Source: an uncultured Methanomassiliicoccus sp.
Lineage (GTDB): Archaea > Thermoplasmatota > Thermoplasmata > Methanomassiliicoccales > Methanomassiliicoccaceae
Direction: 5' to 3'
Length of the DNA stretch: 64,000 nt
Assembly: GCA_905202485.1 (NCBI GenBank)
Contig: CAJKRY010000003.1
Location: forward strand, 1 to 64,000
The position numbers and the translations under genes were made by a program. The notes beneath the pieces were generated by a model. It saw only the letters and a list, made by a program, of their open reading frames with translations, was not told where the DNA came from and made no database searches. Shown here in pieces: positions 53,409 through 62,548 of the stretch (the stretch's first letter is position 1; the number at the start of each line of letters is the position of its first letter).

Positions 53409-53633
53409 TCACATGTTGATCCAGAGTAGGATAGAGATAACCAGACCGAAGATAACGATGGTCTCGGGGATAACAGTGAGAATAAGACCCTTACCGAAGA
53501 GTTTCTCGTTCTCAGCCATTGCGCCAACTGCAGCTGCACCAATGTTGGCTTCTGCAATACCGGATCCGATACCGGCTAATCCTACTGCAATTCCAGCTCC
53601 GACTGCTATGAGTCCTGATCCTAAATCTACCAT
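53409..53633 (-). CDS. atpK: A-type ATP synthase proteolipid subunit K (c subunit)
   Basis: 74 residues, one two-helix hairpin. The first helix has GIAVGLAGIGSGIAEANIG and the second has the ion-binding Glu in VIPETIVIFGLVI. It forms the membrane rotor ring. The Glu in the first helix (GIAE) and the Thr after the ion-binding Glu (PET) resemble the sodium-capable rings of some methanogens, but proton versus sodium use is not decided by this. A very strong GGAGGAATAAAAATG start agrees with the need for many copies. Confidence 0.97.
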   Translation of the reverse strand: MVDLGSGLIAVGAGIAVGLAGIGSGIAEANIGAAAVGAMAENEKLFGKGLILTVIPETIVIFGLVISILLWINM

Positions 53634-53635
53634 TT

Positions 53636-55663
53636 TTATTCCTCCGTTGCTATTGTGTGTTTTCTAACTATTTTCAAGGGGTTGAATTCCATTCCACCGC
53701 CTTCAAAGAATCTGTTAAAGAGTTCAACATACTCCAACCTTACACTGTGGAGACCTGCTGAAATTATGGCTAGTATAAAGATCATCAAATGACCGACTAT
53801 GAATATTACAAGTCCCAATACTAGCATTATACCGCCGCCTGGTGCTATCATTTCAAGGGCGATCATGTTGAATGCCAGCGCCATGCCCGCTTTAGACATA
53901 CCGATGGCTGCTATCCTTGTGTAGGACAGCACGTTGCTTAAGACCTCAGGAGCCTCAATAATAGCTGTAGCTCCTTCAGCTTTCACTGCCATCAGAAGAC
54001 CGATGACAAAGAGTGCAATTCCTCCTAGGAACATGGGGTCCATGAAATTCATACCTGCATCTGGATTATCGGGCATAAGCAGGTTGTGGAGTAACCATGG
54101 AACAAGGAATGCAAACCCTACAAACATTAAGATCCAGGAGAACTTCTCCATAATGGCTTCTTTAATTCCATGCCTGACGACAATATTGTAGAAACCAATA
54201 ATCAGACCTAATAAGAGGTGTGCAATACCTACCCATACACAAGCGTACAGCAGTAATTTTACGCTGCCAAGCTTTGTAACGTATCCCAGTTGTACAGCGA
54301 AGTCGCCTACGTTAAACAGAACGTGTGGCAGAGATACTCCCAAGAGAGTTTCCCAGCTTAGTGCTCCAGCTTCAGCTGCATGGAATTCAATACCAAACAT
54401 ATCTCCGTACAGGAATAGTCCGAAGAATATTGAGGCAATACCTCCATAGAACAGCATAGTGGCAATACCGCGCCATTCATCGCTCTTGCATCTTCTTAGA
54501 CCAAGAAGACCGAGAACTGTAAAAGGAATACCATAACCTACATCACCAACCATTAAACCAAAGAATATTGGGAAAAATATAGCGATGGTAATTGTAGGGT
54601 CAATTTCATTATAACGAGGAGTTGACAAAAGTTTAGTGAAGAATGTGAACCTTCCAACGGTTTTACCGTGTTTAAGTTCAACAGGAACTTCTTCCTCTAC
54701 TTCAACCGGCTCCTCTTCATTATATCCACTAGGTTCCGCATGCTCTTCCTTACGATCTTTGGTGCATAATACTTCAAGGTATACATTGTCACCAACTTTC
54801 TTATTGAAGGCATCGGAAATTGAGCTAAATTCTTTTTCAGGCACCCAGGCTTCGAGCACAAAGGAGTGTTCTGTGGCGCCCATTCTCAAAGGAAGTTCAG
54901 CTTTTTCAACGATGATGCTAAGCTGTTCATCGGCTGCAGTAATGAATGATGCATAACTGCCTCTGATTTCAGCGAGCTTAGCCTCGATGTCTTCTAATTG
55001 CTTATTCACCTCAGCGATTTCGCTTTCCAATTCAGCAACCATCTGGGACGGCATACCTTTTCCTTCGGGTATGGGAACTTCACTGAAGCCCTGCTGAGAA
55101 AGTGTGCGCTGAGCCTCTTCTAATTTAGATAGAGGAACAAATAAAACAATAAAAGAGTCGCTTCCCTTGAACAATTCGTATTCATTCTGTAATGCGTCTT
55201 TCAACGCAGTTTCAGGATCAATTTGAGAATATCCAGCAATTACGCCCAATGATGAATAGCCACGATACAACCCCAAATCCAGATCCACTTTTTTAAATGG
55301 ATCCAATGAAGTTATGCGGCCATTCAATTCGGACAATCTGGTCTGCATCGAATTTTTAGATTCAACAATACCAGATATCTGCTTTTCAATCTCGTCCATT
55401 GTTGATTGAAGGTTATCTTCTATCTGCTTTACAGAAATTTTTTCTTTGTAAGCATTCCCTTCAATTTCGAGATCTTTTTCCATAGATCTGAGCTTCAAAA
55501 GTTTCAGTGAAGCATCAGAAGCTGCTGAGAGCGGGGATCCTAAAGTAAATCCTTCCTCTCCGTCTGATGGAAAATCGATAACATGAACATTTTCGAGACT
55601 ATAAAGAAGATCGATAGTTGCCGGTAATTGATCCTTGGTCCCAACGACCAATATCTTACTCAT
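53636..55663 (-). CDS. atpI: A-type ATP synthase subunit I (a subunit)
   Basis: 675 residues. The N-terminal 330 residues are soluble and partly coiled coil (SVKQIEDNLQSTMDEIEKQ). The C-terminal part has about eight membrane helices with IFFGLMVGDVGYG and the ion-path SYTRIAAIGMSKAGMALAF, including the essential Arg. It forms the ion channel with the c ring. The frame is open to 55681, but the ATG at 55663 (MSKILVVGTKDQL) overlaps the end of atpH and is preferred. Confidence 0.96.
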   Translation of the reverse strand: MSKILVVGTKDQLPATIDLLYSLENVHVIDFPSDGEEGFTLGSPLSAASDASLKLLKLRSMEKDLEIEGNAYKEKISVKQIEDNLQSTMDEIEKQISGIVESKNSMQTRLSELNGRITSLDPFKKVDLDLGLYRGYSSLGVIAGYSQIDPETALKDALQNEYELFKGSDSFIVLFVPLSKLEEAQRTLSQQGFSEVPIPEGKGMPSQMVAELESEIAEVNKQLEDIEAKLAEIRGSYASFITAADEQLSIIVEKAELPLRMGATEHSFVLEAWVPEKEFSSISDAFNKKVGDNVYLEVLCTKDRKEEHAEPSGYNEEEPVEVEEEVPVELKHGKTVGRFTFFTKLLSTPRYNEIDPTITIAIFFPIFFGLMVGDVGYGIPFTVLGLLGLRRCKSDEWRGIATMLFYGGIASIFFGLFLYGDMFGIEFHAAEAGALSWETLLGVSLPHVLFNVGDFAVQLGYVTKLGSVKLLLYACVWVGIAHLLLGLIIGFYNIVVRHGIKEAIMEKFSWILMFVGFAFLVPWLLHNLLMPDNPDAGMNFMDPMFLGGIALFVIGLLMAVKAEGATAIIEAPEVLSNVLSYTRIAAIGMSKAGMALAFNMIALEMIAPGGGIMLVLGLVIFIVGHLMIFILAIISAGLHSVRLEYVELFNRFFEGGGMEFNPLKIVRKHTIATEE

Positions 55664-56000
55664 TGATTCCGGTAGCAGCATCGAATGTCCTCTCGAATTG
55701 TTGCTTGATCATCATTTTTGCTTCAGGGATCTTCTTTACAGCTGCTGATTCCAGCGCTGCTGCATCGTCATTCCCTTTCTGCAAAAGCCCTTCTTTTTGA
55801 GATGCCAACGAAGCCTTCTGGCTTGCTAACTCTGAAGCGGACTTAGACCTGAGATCCCTTTCTGCCTGCTGTATCTTGTCTACAGCTTCCTTACGTGCAG
55901 AGGAAAGAATCTCTTTTTCTTTAGTTCTAGCCTGCTCAATTGTCTGCTTAGCCTTAGACTCGGCATCTTTAACCTGGAGAAGTGTTTCAGATTTACCCAC
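55656..56000 (-). CDS. atpH: A-type ATP synthase subunit H
   Basis: 114 residues, almost entirely coiled coil (VKDAESKAKQTIEQARTKEK onward), the stator partner of subunit E. It starts at a GTG with GGAGAG seven bases before it. It is the first gene of the H-I-K-E-C-F-A-B-D operon. The region upstream to 56170 has no gene and must hold the promoter. Confidence 0.9.
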   Translation of the reverse strand: MGKSETLLQVKDAESKAKQTIEQARTKEKEILSSARKEAVDKIQQAERDLRSKSASELASQKASLASQKEGLLQKGNDDAAALESAAVKKIPEAKMMIKQQFERTFDAATGINE

Positions 56001-56170
56001 GGGTCTCTCTCCGGTGATTTTCTTTGGGAATCGGATTAACGTATATAAAAACTTCCTGATACTGTATCCATTATTTAACGAAAAATATGATTTACAGAAG
56101 TCTCATTCATATATCAGGTATAATCCGTAACACAAATATGCTAATCTGTAATTGTCACTAACCCGTAATT

Positions 56171-57556
56171 TTACTTATTAAGAGAATTTAGAGGATAATA
56201 CTCATAATCCCCGTTGAGAGCTTTTCCCTCCTGCAGAGGTTCATATTTTCCATTTGAGTATGCGGTAGATATGTATCCAACTCCGTATGAATTATCCACG
56301 AGAGTCGTCTCACATCCATAGTATGTTTTACCACATATTGTCTGGTAAAAGGGAGCTACTCTAAAACTTTGTGTCACATCCGTTTCAGTAAAACTGTCTA
56401 GTACAACAGCCGCTATAGCATGTCCAGGCATAATTACAATTGCCGAATCAAAACTGCACGCTTTAAACAGACTTGCACATAAAATAGCAGTATCTTCGCA
56501 GTCACCCATATTGTGGTAGATTGTCTCCATCGGGTATGCCCAATATTCAATCTCTCCATACTCGTAATAGTCTGGTGTATTTGAATTAGGGGGATATGCA
56601 TAACATAAATTGACAAAAGCCAGCAGAAAATCTGCAAATTTCTGATCAGTGAGTGATGCTTCAGTTCCATAATTTTTGTAATAGAGAGTTTTTAAGCCAT
56701 CAGCAATATCAATTATTGTATCATTGACTACACAGAAATCTGCCATTCTGGAATAATCATTACCGTATCTCAGTTCATCCGGTGCTCGAAATAAAGGAGT
56801 ATAATGCAGATACTCAGAAAACATGTAAGCTATATCCATAGAATAACTCTGCTGATCATATGACCAAAAATAATGATCTGTAATGTAGTCGTCGTATAGC
56901 ACATTTCCAGCGTAATATGAATGGTTGCCGTCTATATCATAACAGCTGACTTTTATTTCATATTCCCCGGCTGTCGGAGTGTCCCAGATAAGAATAGGTT
57001 CTGTTTTAGCCAGAGTTTTGCCTTCATAGGTGTTAAAAGTAAAATAAGAAGCCTTCTGGAATGTATGATGAAGATCTGTAAGCGTCCAATAAAAATATTC
57101 ATATTCCGAAGCAGCCGAATCGGACAAAGTTACAACTACTCTGTCGTCGTCATCAAAAACTATAGAGAGATTGCCCATGGCAAAATCACCTGAGGCAGAA
57201 ACCCTAGCTGTTTCACTGGGCGGATCTTCTACAAAAATATGACTGGCTGTAGGTAGATAGACAGTCGGCTCTGTATCATAGTTATCAGGAGTTAAATCGT
57301 ATTCATTCACATTGTGATGAGATGGGGCAACGTGATAACTGGCAAAAACCAGAAGAAAACATACAGAAACAAAGAAAGCTGTCACCAGCCAGAGATTTAC
57401 TGATTTACTAAAACAGCTGTTTTTCTTGTATCGATATATGCCAGACTTTAATTTGGATATGAAATCATCATTATTAACACAACATCCACAATGGGAGCAG
57501 AAGTTTGAATTGTCATATATCTCCAGCCCGCATTCTGGACAGAACATATATGGCAT
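56171..57556 (-). CDS. Zinc-ribbon, membrane-anchored transglutaminase-like protein
   Basis: 461 residues. An N-terminal double zinc ribbon (MFCPECGLEI and NFCSHCGCC) is followed by one membrane helix at about 55-75 (VNLWLVTAFFVSVCFLLVFA). Then comes an extracytoplasmic part with a beta-sandwich segment and a transglutaminase-like domain: catalytic Cys in NMGDCEDTAILCASL (about 352) and His in IVIMPGHAIAAVVLD (about 388). The likely active-site order is Cys-His-Asp. It may be a protease or cross-linking enzyme at the cell surface. It has its own promoter, and an ATG three codons in is an alternative start. Substrate unknown. Confidence 0.75.
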   Translation of the reverse strand: MPYMFCPECGLEIYDNSNFCSHCGCCVNNDDFISKLKSGIYRYKKNSCFSKSVNLWLVTAFFVSVCFLLVFASYHVAPSHHNVNEYDLTPDNYDTEPTVYLPTASHIFVEDPPSETARVSASGDFAMGNLSIVFDDDDRVVVTLSDSAASEYEYFYWTLTDLHHTFQKASYFTFNTYEGKTLAKTEPILIWDTPTAGEYEIKVSCYDIDGNHSYYAGNVLYDDYITDHYFWSYDQQSYSMDIAYMFSEYLHYTPLFRAPDELRYGNDYSRMADFCVVNDTIIDIADGLKTLYYKNYGTEASLTDQKFADFLLAFVNLCYAYPPNSNTPDYYEYGEIEYWAYPMETIYHNMGDCEDTAILCASLFKACSFDSAIVIMPGHAIAAVVLDSFTETDVTQSFRVAPFYQTICGKTYYGCETTLVDNSYGVGYISTAYSNGKYEPLQEGKALNGDYEYYPLNSLNK

Positions 57557-57631
57557 AATATCGCTATGACATATGAATATTCCGACTAATCTCTAGATAT
57601 AGAAATTAATCCCATACGAAAATACGTAGAA

Positions 57632-58099
57632 TCAGCTTTCTGATTGATTGTTTTCCACATATCTTCTTACGATTATGTTACTTTCTTCAAGGATTTCTCT
57701 TGATAATGTATCAACATAGTCATCCAGATAAACCACTTCTTTTATGCCTGCATTTATAAGAATTTTAGCACAGAGTACGCAGGGAAAATTTGTGATGTAA
57801 ATGGAAGCATCTTTTACACTGGCACCAAAATAAGCCGCCTGAATTACAGCATTCTGCTCAGCGTGTACGCCTCTGCACAGTTCATGACGCGTCCCTGATT
57901 CTATGTGATTTTCTAACCTGACACATCCAGTTTCCTCACAATGCTTAAGTCCTCTTGGAGCTCCGTTGTAGCCAGTAGTAAGAATTCTTTTTTCTTTTAC
58001 AATAACTGCTCCTACACTGCGCCGGAGACATGTAGATCTTGTGGCAGATAATTTTGCCATGTTCATAAAATATGTATCGTTGTCAGGACGGGACGTCAT
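57632..58099 (-). CDS. dCMP/cytidine deaminase-family protein
   Basis: 155 residues. The zinc-dependent deaminase motif is complete: HAEQNAVIQAA (His and catalytic Glu) and TNFPCVLCAK (two Cys ligands). The N-terminal RSTCLRRSVGAVIVKEKRI and GYNGAPRGL match dCMP deaminase/ComEB proteins. It would convert dCMP to dUMP for dTMP synthesis. No neighbour in the pathway is present. A cytidine or other deaminase remains possible, but length and GYNGAPRGL favour dCMP. Confidence 0.9.
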   Translation of the reverse strand: MTSRPDNDTYFMNMAKLSATRSTCLRRSVGAVIVKEKRILTTGYNGAPRGLKHCEETGCVRLENHIESGTRHELCRGVHAEQNAVIQAAYFGASVKDASIYITNFPCVLCAKILINAGIKEVVYLDDYVDTLSREILEESNIIVRRYVENNQSES

Positions 58100-58205
58100 A
58101 AACAGTCATTGAAATCATAACTTATCTATCTTGTTCTTTGAAAATAACATCCTGCTCAAGAAAAATCAACATAGTTTTTTCTAATTAGTATCTAATGGAG
58201 TCAGA

Positions 58206-59006
58206 GTGGATAAAGAATATAAATCTACCTTAAAGGCAATAATAGCCATTCCAGTTGTCGTTGTAGTCATATTTGTAGCACTGTTTGCATACAGTGGAAT
58301 TTGGCCGCCTTTAGTAGTTGTAGATTCTGAGAGCATGCAACATGGAGAAGAAAGCTCAATAGGAACAATTGACACCGGAGACATTGTAATAATCAAAAAA
58401 ACAGACTCATTCAACGATATTACAACATATGTTGAAGGATTATCTACAGAATATAAAACATACAGCGGCTACGGAGATGTGATGATTTATAATTCAGAAT
58501 ATTTAGATAAATCAATAATACACCGAGCTATCATTAAATTAGAATATGATAAGTCAACAAATACTTTCAGTGCTCCTTCCCTAAAGGATATAGATATAGA
58601 TCTGTGGGAAGCAGACGGCGGCCATTCTTATTCAGGCCTCAAAAATGAGATTATAATAAAGAACGTTTCTTATATTAATAGTGGAGAAATAATAATAAAT
58701 TTGAAAAATATTTTATTTGATATGGGATCTGACCCGCATGGTGGAATAGTTACCATGGGAGACGGAAATAATAGAATAGATCAAAACTCAGGAATATCAG
58801 ACCTTGTAGAAGAAAAAGATATAAACGGAAAAGCAAGGGGAGAAATACCATGGTTTGGAATCGTGAATCTCCTGGCAAACGGTCATGATCTCAGTGATAT
58901 ACCTCAGAACAGCAAGATTGATTTTGTTATTGCTCTAGTTCTGATTATAGGGGTGCCGATAGGTCTGAGTGAAATCATTGACTATAGAAAGAAAAAGTTT
59001 AGATGA
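58206..59006 (+). CDS. Archaeal signal peptidase I (S26B)
   Basis: 266 residues from a GTG. An N-terminal membrane helix (AIIAIPVVVVVIFVALFAYS) is followed by the catalytic Ser43 in SESMQHG, His106 in IIHRAI where bacterial enzymes have Lys, and Asp186/Asp192 in MGDGNNRIDQ. A second helix lies at the C terminus (IDFVIALVLIIGVPIGL). It removes signal peptides from exported proteins outside the membrane. It is larger than minimal archaeal homologues owing to an insert at about 115-165. Its end overlaps cdc6 by eight bases. Confidence 0.9.
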   Translation: MDKEYKSTLKAIIAIPVVVVVIFVALFAYSGIWPPLVVVDSESMQHGEESSIGTIDTGDIVIIKKTDSFNDITTYVEGLSTEYKTYSGYGDVMIYNSEYLDKSIIHRAIIKLEYDKSTNTFSAPSLKDIDIDLWEADGGHSYSGLKNEIIIKNVSYINSGEIIINLKNILFDMGSDPHGGIVTMGDGNNRIDQNSGISDLVEEKDINGKARGEIPWFGIVNLLANGHDLSDIPQNSKIDFVIALVLIIGVPIGLSEIIDYRKKKFR

Positions 59007-60240
59007 GAGTTGTCTGGTTCTTTGGACGATAATTTTTAAGTGGATGCAGCAACTCATCTTCTTCAAGTATCTTTTTAGTTTCGTTAATAGGAACAGACAA
59101 ATCTATTTCTTTAGTACGACCACCACGTCCAAATGACTTTACTCTTGCGTGCACGATGCCCATCATGTCTAATTCTGAAACCAAATCAGTGACTCTGCGC
59201 TGTGTCAAAATCTGCATATCAATAAATTGAGAAATATCACGGTAAGTTTCGTAAAGCTCTCCTGTAGTAAGTTTACCATTTCCTCTCTCTTCATTAATTA
59301 TTATACTCATCAAGACTAACTTAGACTGAGTAGGAAGTGTTTTGATAGCTTCGGTGACACAATCCAATTCTATCTTATTTTTGGCTTTATAAACATGAGC
59401 TTCAGTAACTTTGTCATCACCGTTCCTTTCGGCTATTTCTGCAGCTACTCTTAAAAGATCCAATGCTCTGCGGGCGTCACCGTGTTCCTGAGCAGCCAAG
59501 GCTGAACACAACGGAGGCACACCTGGATCTATGACATCAGGGTAAAAAGCAAGTCTGGAACGCTGGTCAAGAATATCACGAAGCTGTTCTGCGTTATATG
59601 GTGAGAAAACCATTTTTTCTTCGCCTAACCTACTGCGAACCCTGGGGTCAAGAAATTCAGTAAATTTAAGGTCATTAGAGATTCCTATCAAGGAAACTTT
59701 CGACCTTTCAAGATCATCATTTATTCTTGAAAGATTGTATAAAACGTCATCACTTGATTTGTAAACCAGCTTATCTATTTCATCCAAAACTATGATGACT
59801 ACACGGTTGAGTTCATCTATTTTTTCTCTGAGAATGTTATATACACGCTCCGTACTCCAGCCAGTGAAAGGTATACGTTCTTCAAATTTATCGATGACCA
59901 TATTTCCAATATTCTGAAGAACACCATATTGCGTGTCGACCACTTCACAATTCATGTAAAGATAAGTAACGCGGTTAAATTCATCAGCTTTCAATATTTC
60001 TTTACCGAGGTATTTCACAGAAGCAGTTTTACCGGTACCTGTTTTACCAAAAATAAGAACATTAGACGGTCTGTCTCCCCTCAAAGCAGTGACCAGAATA
60101 GAAGCTAGCTGATTTATTTGTTCCTTACGATGGGGAAGTTCATCAGGAATATAAGATGGCCTCAATATTTCACGATCTCTTTTGAATATTTGTTTTGAGT
60201 TCATGTATTTGTCAAAGATGTTGCCGCTACTGTTATCCAT
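58999..60240 (-). CDS. cdc6: Orc1/Cdc6 replication initiator
   Basis: 413 residues, full length. The AAA+ domain has GKTGTGKT (about 65-72) and VLDEIDKL (about 151-158), sensor region VSLIGISNDLKF, and sensor 2 near EHGDARRALDLLR. The C-terminal winged helix (LTTGELYETYRDISQFIDMQILTQRRVTDLV, in which the helix after QILTQ would contact DNA) binds origin repeats. It loads MCM at origins. The gene starts next to a region with two exact inverted ORB-like boxes and an AT-rich core, as usual for archaeal origins linked to cdc6. Confidence 0.97.
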   Translation of the reverse strand: MDNSSGNIFDKYMNSKQIFKRDREILRPSYIPDELPHRKEQINQLASILVTALRGDRPSNVLIFGKTGTGKTASVKYLGKEILKADEFNRVTYLYMNCEVVDTQYGVLQNIGNMVIDKFEERIPFTGWSTERVYNILREKIDELNRVVIIVLDEIDKLVYKSSDDVLYNLSRINDDLERSKVSLIGISNDLKFTEFLDPRVRSRLGEEKMVFSPYNAEQLRDILDQRSRLAFYPDVIDPGVPPLCSALAAQEHGDARRALDLLRVAAEIAERNGDDKVTEAHVYKAKNKIELDCVTEAIKTLPTQSKLVLMSIIINEERGNGKLTTGELYETYRDISQFIDMQILTQRRVTDLVSELDMMGIVHARVKSFGRGGRTKEIDLSVPINETKKILEEDELLHPLKNYRPKNQTTLI

Positions 60241-60509
60241 CTTAATACCCCTTTTAGGAGGTCAACGTTCTGCAGCTGTTACCTCATATTATACAGCTGA
60301 ATAATGAAGCCCACCTGATTAACAAGACAGAACTTTAATGCTCAACAGAAAAGTCGATGAAACAGCGTTGCATTAACTTGTTTCTGCATAAGAAATAAAG
60401 GTGCCTTACAAGAAAAGGGAGAGTCCTTTTGGTATTTGATTTATACGCTGATAGTAGAACCTTATAAAATAACACCAGAAATTAACAGGTAATATTTTCC
60501 ATTACCCCC

Positions 60510-60529
60510 ACCCCTTCATTTCCACTGCA
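60510..60529 (-). repeat. ORB-like origin box, left
   Basis: Read on the minus strand it is TGCAGTGGAAATGAAGGGGT, matching the archaeal ORB core TGGAAAnGAAGGGG. Further G residues follow (GGGGT, the G-string). Confidence 0.75.
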
Positions 60530-60775
60530 AATTCTTTTCATGGGTATGGTTACTTTAATTTTTATAAAATCAGGTAAACAAGCCATTAAAGTAAAAAATA
60601 AAAAAGGTTAAGCAGTGTTAAAAGATTTCCGTTAGAAAAAAATTTAAAAAAATAGAATAAACATAGAAATAGAATCTACTAATATATTATATTATAAGGA
60701 AAAGAAAGAGAAAGAGAAAAATATTTTTCTAAACTTAGAATTCTTGAAATACGCCGGCAGGAATAGTAAAAATAC

Positions 60776-60795
60776 TGCAGTGGAAATGAAGGGGT
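60776..60795 (+). repeat. ORB-like origin box, right
   Basis: The identical 20 bases TGCAGTGGAAATGAAGGGGT occur here in inverted orientation to the left box, pointing away from the AT-rich core. Confidence 0.75.
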
Positions 60796-60807
60796 CTCCC
60801 TCTCAAA

Positions 60808-62406
60808 TCAAAAGATTACAATATCTTTTATTCGTTTGATAACGCTATCATCATCTATTATTTTTGATAAAGCTTCAATATTTGAGATAGGCCTAGAAGT
60901 GAAAATTTTAGTAGCTCTTTTACGTCCGCATCCTGGAAGTGATTCCAATGCCCTGATAGAACATTTATTTATGTTCAAAGGAAATTCTACTGCAGTTATG
61001 CTTCTGTATCCCCAATCTACAACTGACACATCTGTAAATTTACTAAGTTCTGTCTTGTAAGGAATACAAACTAAAATTGGATACGATCCTATCTGCCTGC
61101 CGAATGTTAAATTTCCATCATGTAACTCTGTGTATACATCTTTCAAAATACGCCCCTCAGGAAACATTTTTTTCAACATAGGCTGATCAATATCTTCTCT
61201 TACCTTTTCCTTAAATTTGATGAATGAATGCTTATCTGATTTTTTATACTCTTTTCGAAGTGGTATAACCTGCCGTAGATTAATTCTTCTTAGTAATAAA
61301 TTACTATTAATTATTTCATTTAATAAATTTATATTTAATTCATTAGTATTCTTATTTTCACCATCCAGACCGCTTATAAAATTAAGTCCAGGCAGTAATT
61401 TTGAAAGTCCATTGTCTCCTATTTCAGATCCTTCTTCATTTATAATTTTTATAGCTTCTAATGTCTGTTCTGCTGATGAATTAAGGTTATTAGCATTCTT
61501 CACCTGTGGATCTGAACTTTCTAAACCTAACGCTAAAACATTTCCTGAAGTACAATAAGTTGCTAAAGTTCTGATAATTTTTCTTGACTCTTCTGGGTAT
61601 GTTGATATGACTGCAGGATTAGCATTGTCAACATGCAGTACCCTTGGATTCAGAGCATTCAGTCCAGAAAAAAGCTCTTCTACGGCATCTGGATTCGGCC
61701 GGGGTGGATCTCCGCTTTCAAGATCTGCCATATATGAAATTATACAGCTTTGGCCGCCTATTCTAAAATTACGAACACCGTATTCAGTTAATTTAGTACA
61801 CTCTTCTATTATATCAACAGGCTGCCTGAACAATGGCTTTCCTTTCAGCGGTTCAATGCAAAATGAACAGCCTCCTGATTTGTATCTGATACAGCCTCTG
61901 TAAGATTCCACTTCAGCTATCAATGGTTCAGGAAAATCAGGGTGGTCTTTTACAATATGTGCTCCTTTAAGCTGCCATTCATTCCATTCCTCTAGGGTTC
62001 TCAATCTCTGAGACGTTTCTTTCCTTTTCAGAATCTCGTTAAGTGTAACCGCTGGATCATTTTTTGATGAGTAATTAAAAGAGGAACACATTTCTTCATC
62101 CAAAGCTGCAGGCCCTCCGAGTATGGATATGCCAGGAATATAGTTGCTTATCTCTAGTACTTCTTTTTTTGAAGCTGGCATAGCCCTCAGATATTTACCA
62201 GGAACAGCATTTCCAGACATAAATAATGTAACATCTGAATTTAATTCAGCTTTATTTTCTCTAATTTTATCTATTGTAATATATTCAACATCAGCACCGG
62301 CAGATATAACAGCACCCGCGGCTGCCCTCACCTGAGGAGAAATAAACGGCGGAACTCCGAGACATGCAGGTTCATCAATGTATCCGTCTAATATGGTTAC
62401 TTTCAT
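60808..62406 (-). CDS. Radical SAM protein with C-terminal helix-hairpin-helix (COG1031-like)
   Basis: 532 residues. An N-terminal B12-binding-like region (VTILDGYIDEPACLGVPPF) precedes the radical SAM site, in which the cysteines of SYRGCIRYKSGGCSFC have the spacing C-x7-C-x2-C instead of the usual C-x3-C-x2-C. The C terminus has a helix-hairpin-helix (ALESLPGCGRKRATKIF). This is the archaeal COG1031 architecture, whose reaction is not known; RNA or DNA modification is an inference from the HhH. The frame opens at a GTG at 62418, but the ATG at 62406 has GTGAGG before it. Confidence 0.85.
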   Translation of the reverse strand: MKVTILDGYIDEPACLGVPPFISPQVRAAAGAVISAGADVEYITIDKIRENKAELNSDVTLFMSGNAVPGKYLRAMPASKKEVLEISNYIPGISILGGPAALDEEMCSSFNYSSKNDPAVTLNEILKRKETSQRLRTLEEWNEWQLKGAHIVKDHPDFPEPLIAEVESYRGCIRYKSGGCSFCIEPLKGKPLFRQPVDIIEECTKLTEYGVRNFRIGGQSCIISYMADLESGDPPRPNPDAVEELFSGLNALNPRVLHVDNANPAVISTYPEESRKIIRTLATYCTSGNVLALGLESSDPQVKNANNLNSSAEQTLEAIKIINEEGSEIGDNGLSKLLPGLNFISGLDGENKNTNELNINLLNEIINSNLLLRRINLRQVIPLRKEYKKSDKHSFIKFKEKVREDIDQPMLKKMFPEGRILKDVYTELHDGNLTFGRQIGSYPILVCIPYKTELSKFTDVSVVDWGYRSITAVEFPLNINKCSIRALESLPGCGRKRATKIFTSRPISNIEALSKIIDDDSVIKRIKDIVIF

Positions 62407-62458
62407 GAAGGTCCTCACTCTTGTTATCTACGAGATTCGTAATGTCAGCTACGAAGCT

Positions 62459-62468
62459 CTTATATAAT
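62459..62468 (+). promoter_or_regulatory. TATA element of the malic enzyme gene
   Basis: CTTATATAAT places the transcript start near 62489. This rules out the GTG at 62474 as the start and leaves a leader of about 60 bases to the ATG at 62549, which has GGGAGA before it. Confidence 0.55.
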
Positions 62469-62548
62469 GTTTTGTGGTCTTAGGCCTAAATTTAAACCCG
62501 GTGACAGGGTTTGCCTCAATTAATTTAACATTTTGGGAGACTGTAGTT

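Larger units (their letters stand above)
60241..60807. other. Probable replication origin (oriC)
   Basis: 567 bases between cdc6 and the radical SAM gene, with no coding frame. Two exact inverted ORB-like boxes enclose about 245 bases that are extremely A/T-rich (for example TAATATATTATATTATAAGG near 60679-60700) and suited to unwinding. Location beside cdc6, box sequence and symmetry together make this the best candidate origin. Confidence 0.75.

Noticed and set aside
60640..60720. A/G-rich repeats in the origin region as a CRISPR or coding signal
   Set aside because: No regular repeat-spacer spacing and no open frame; it fits an unwinding element better.
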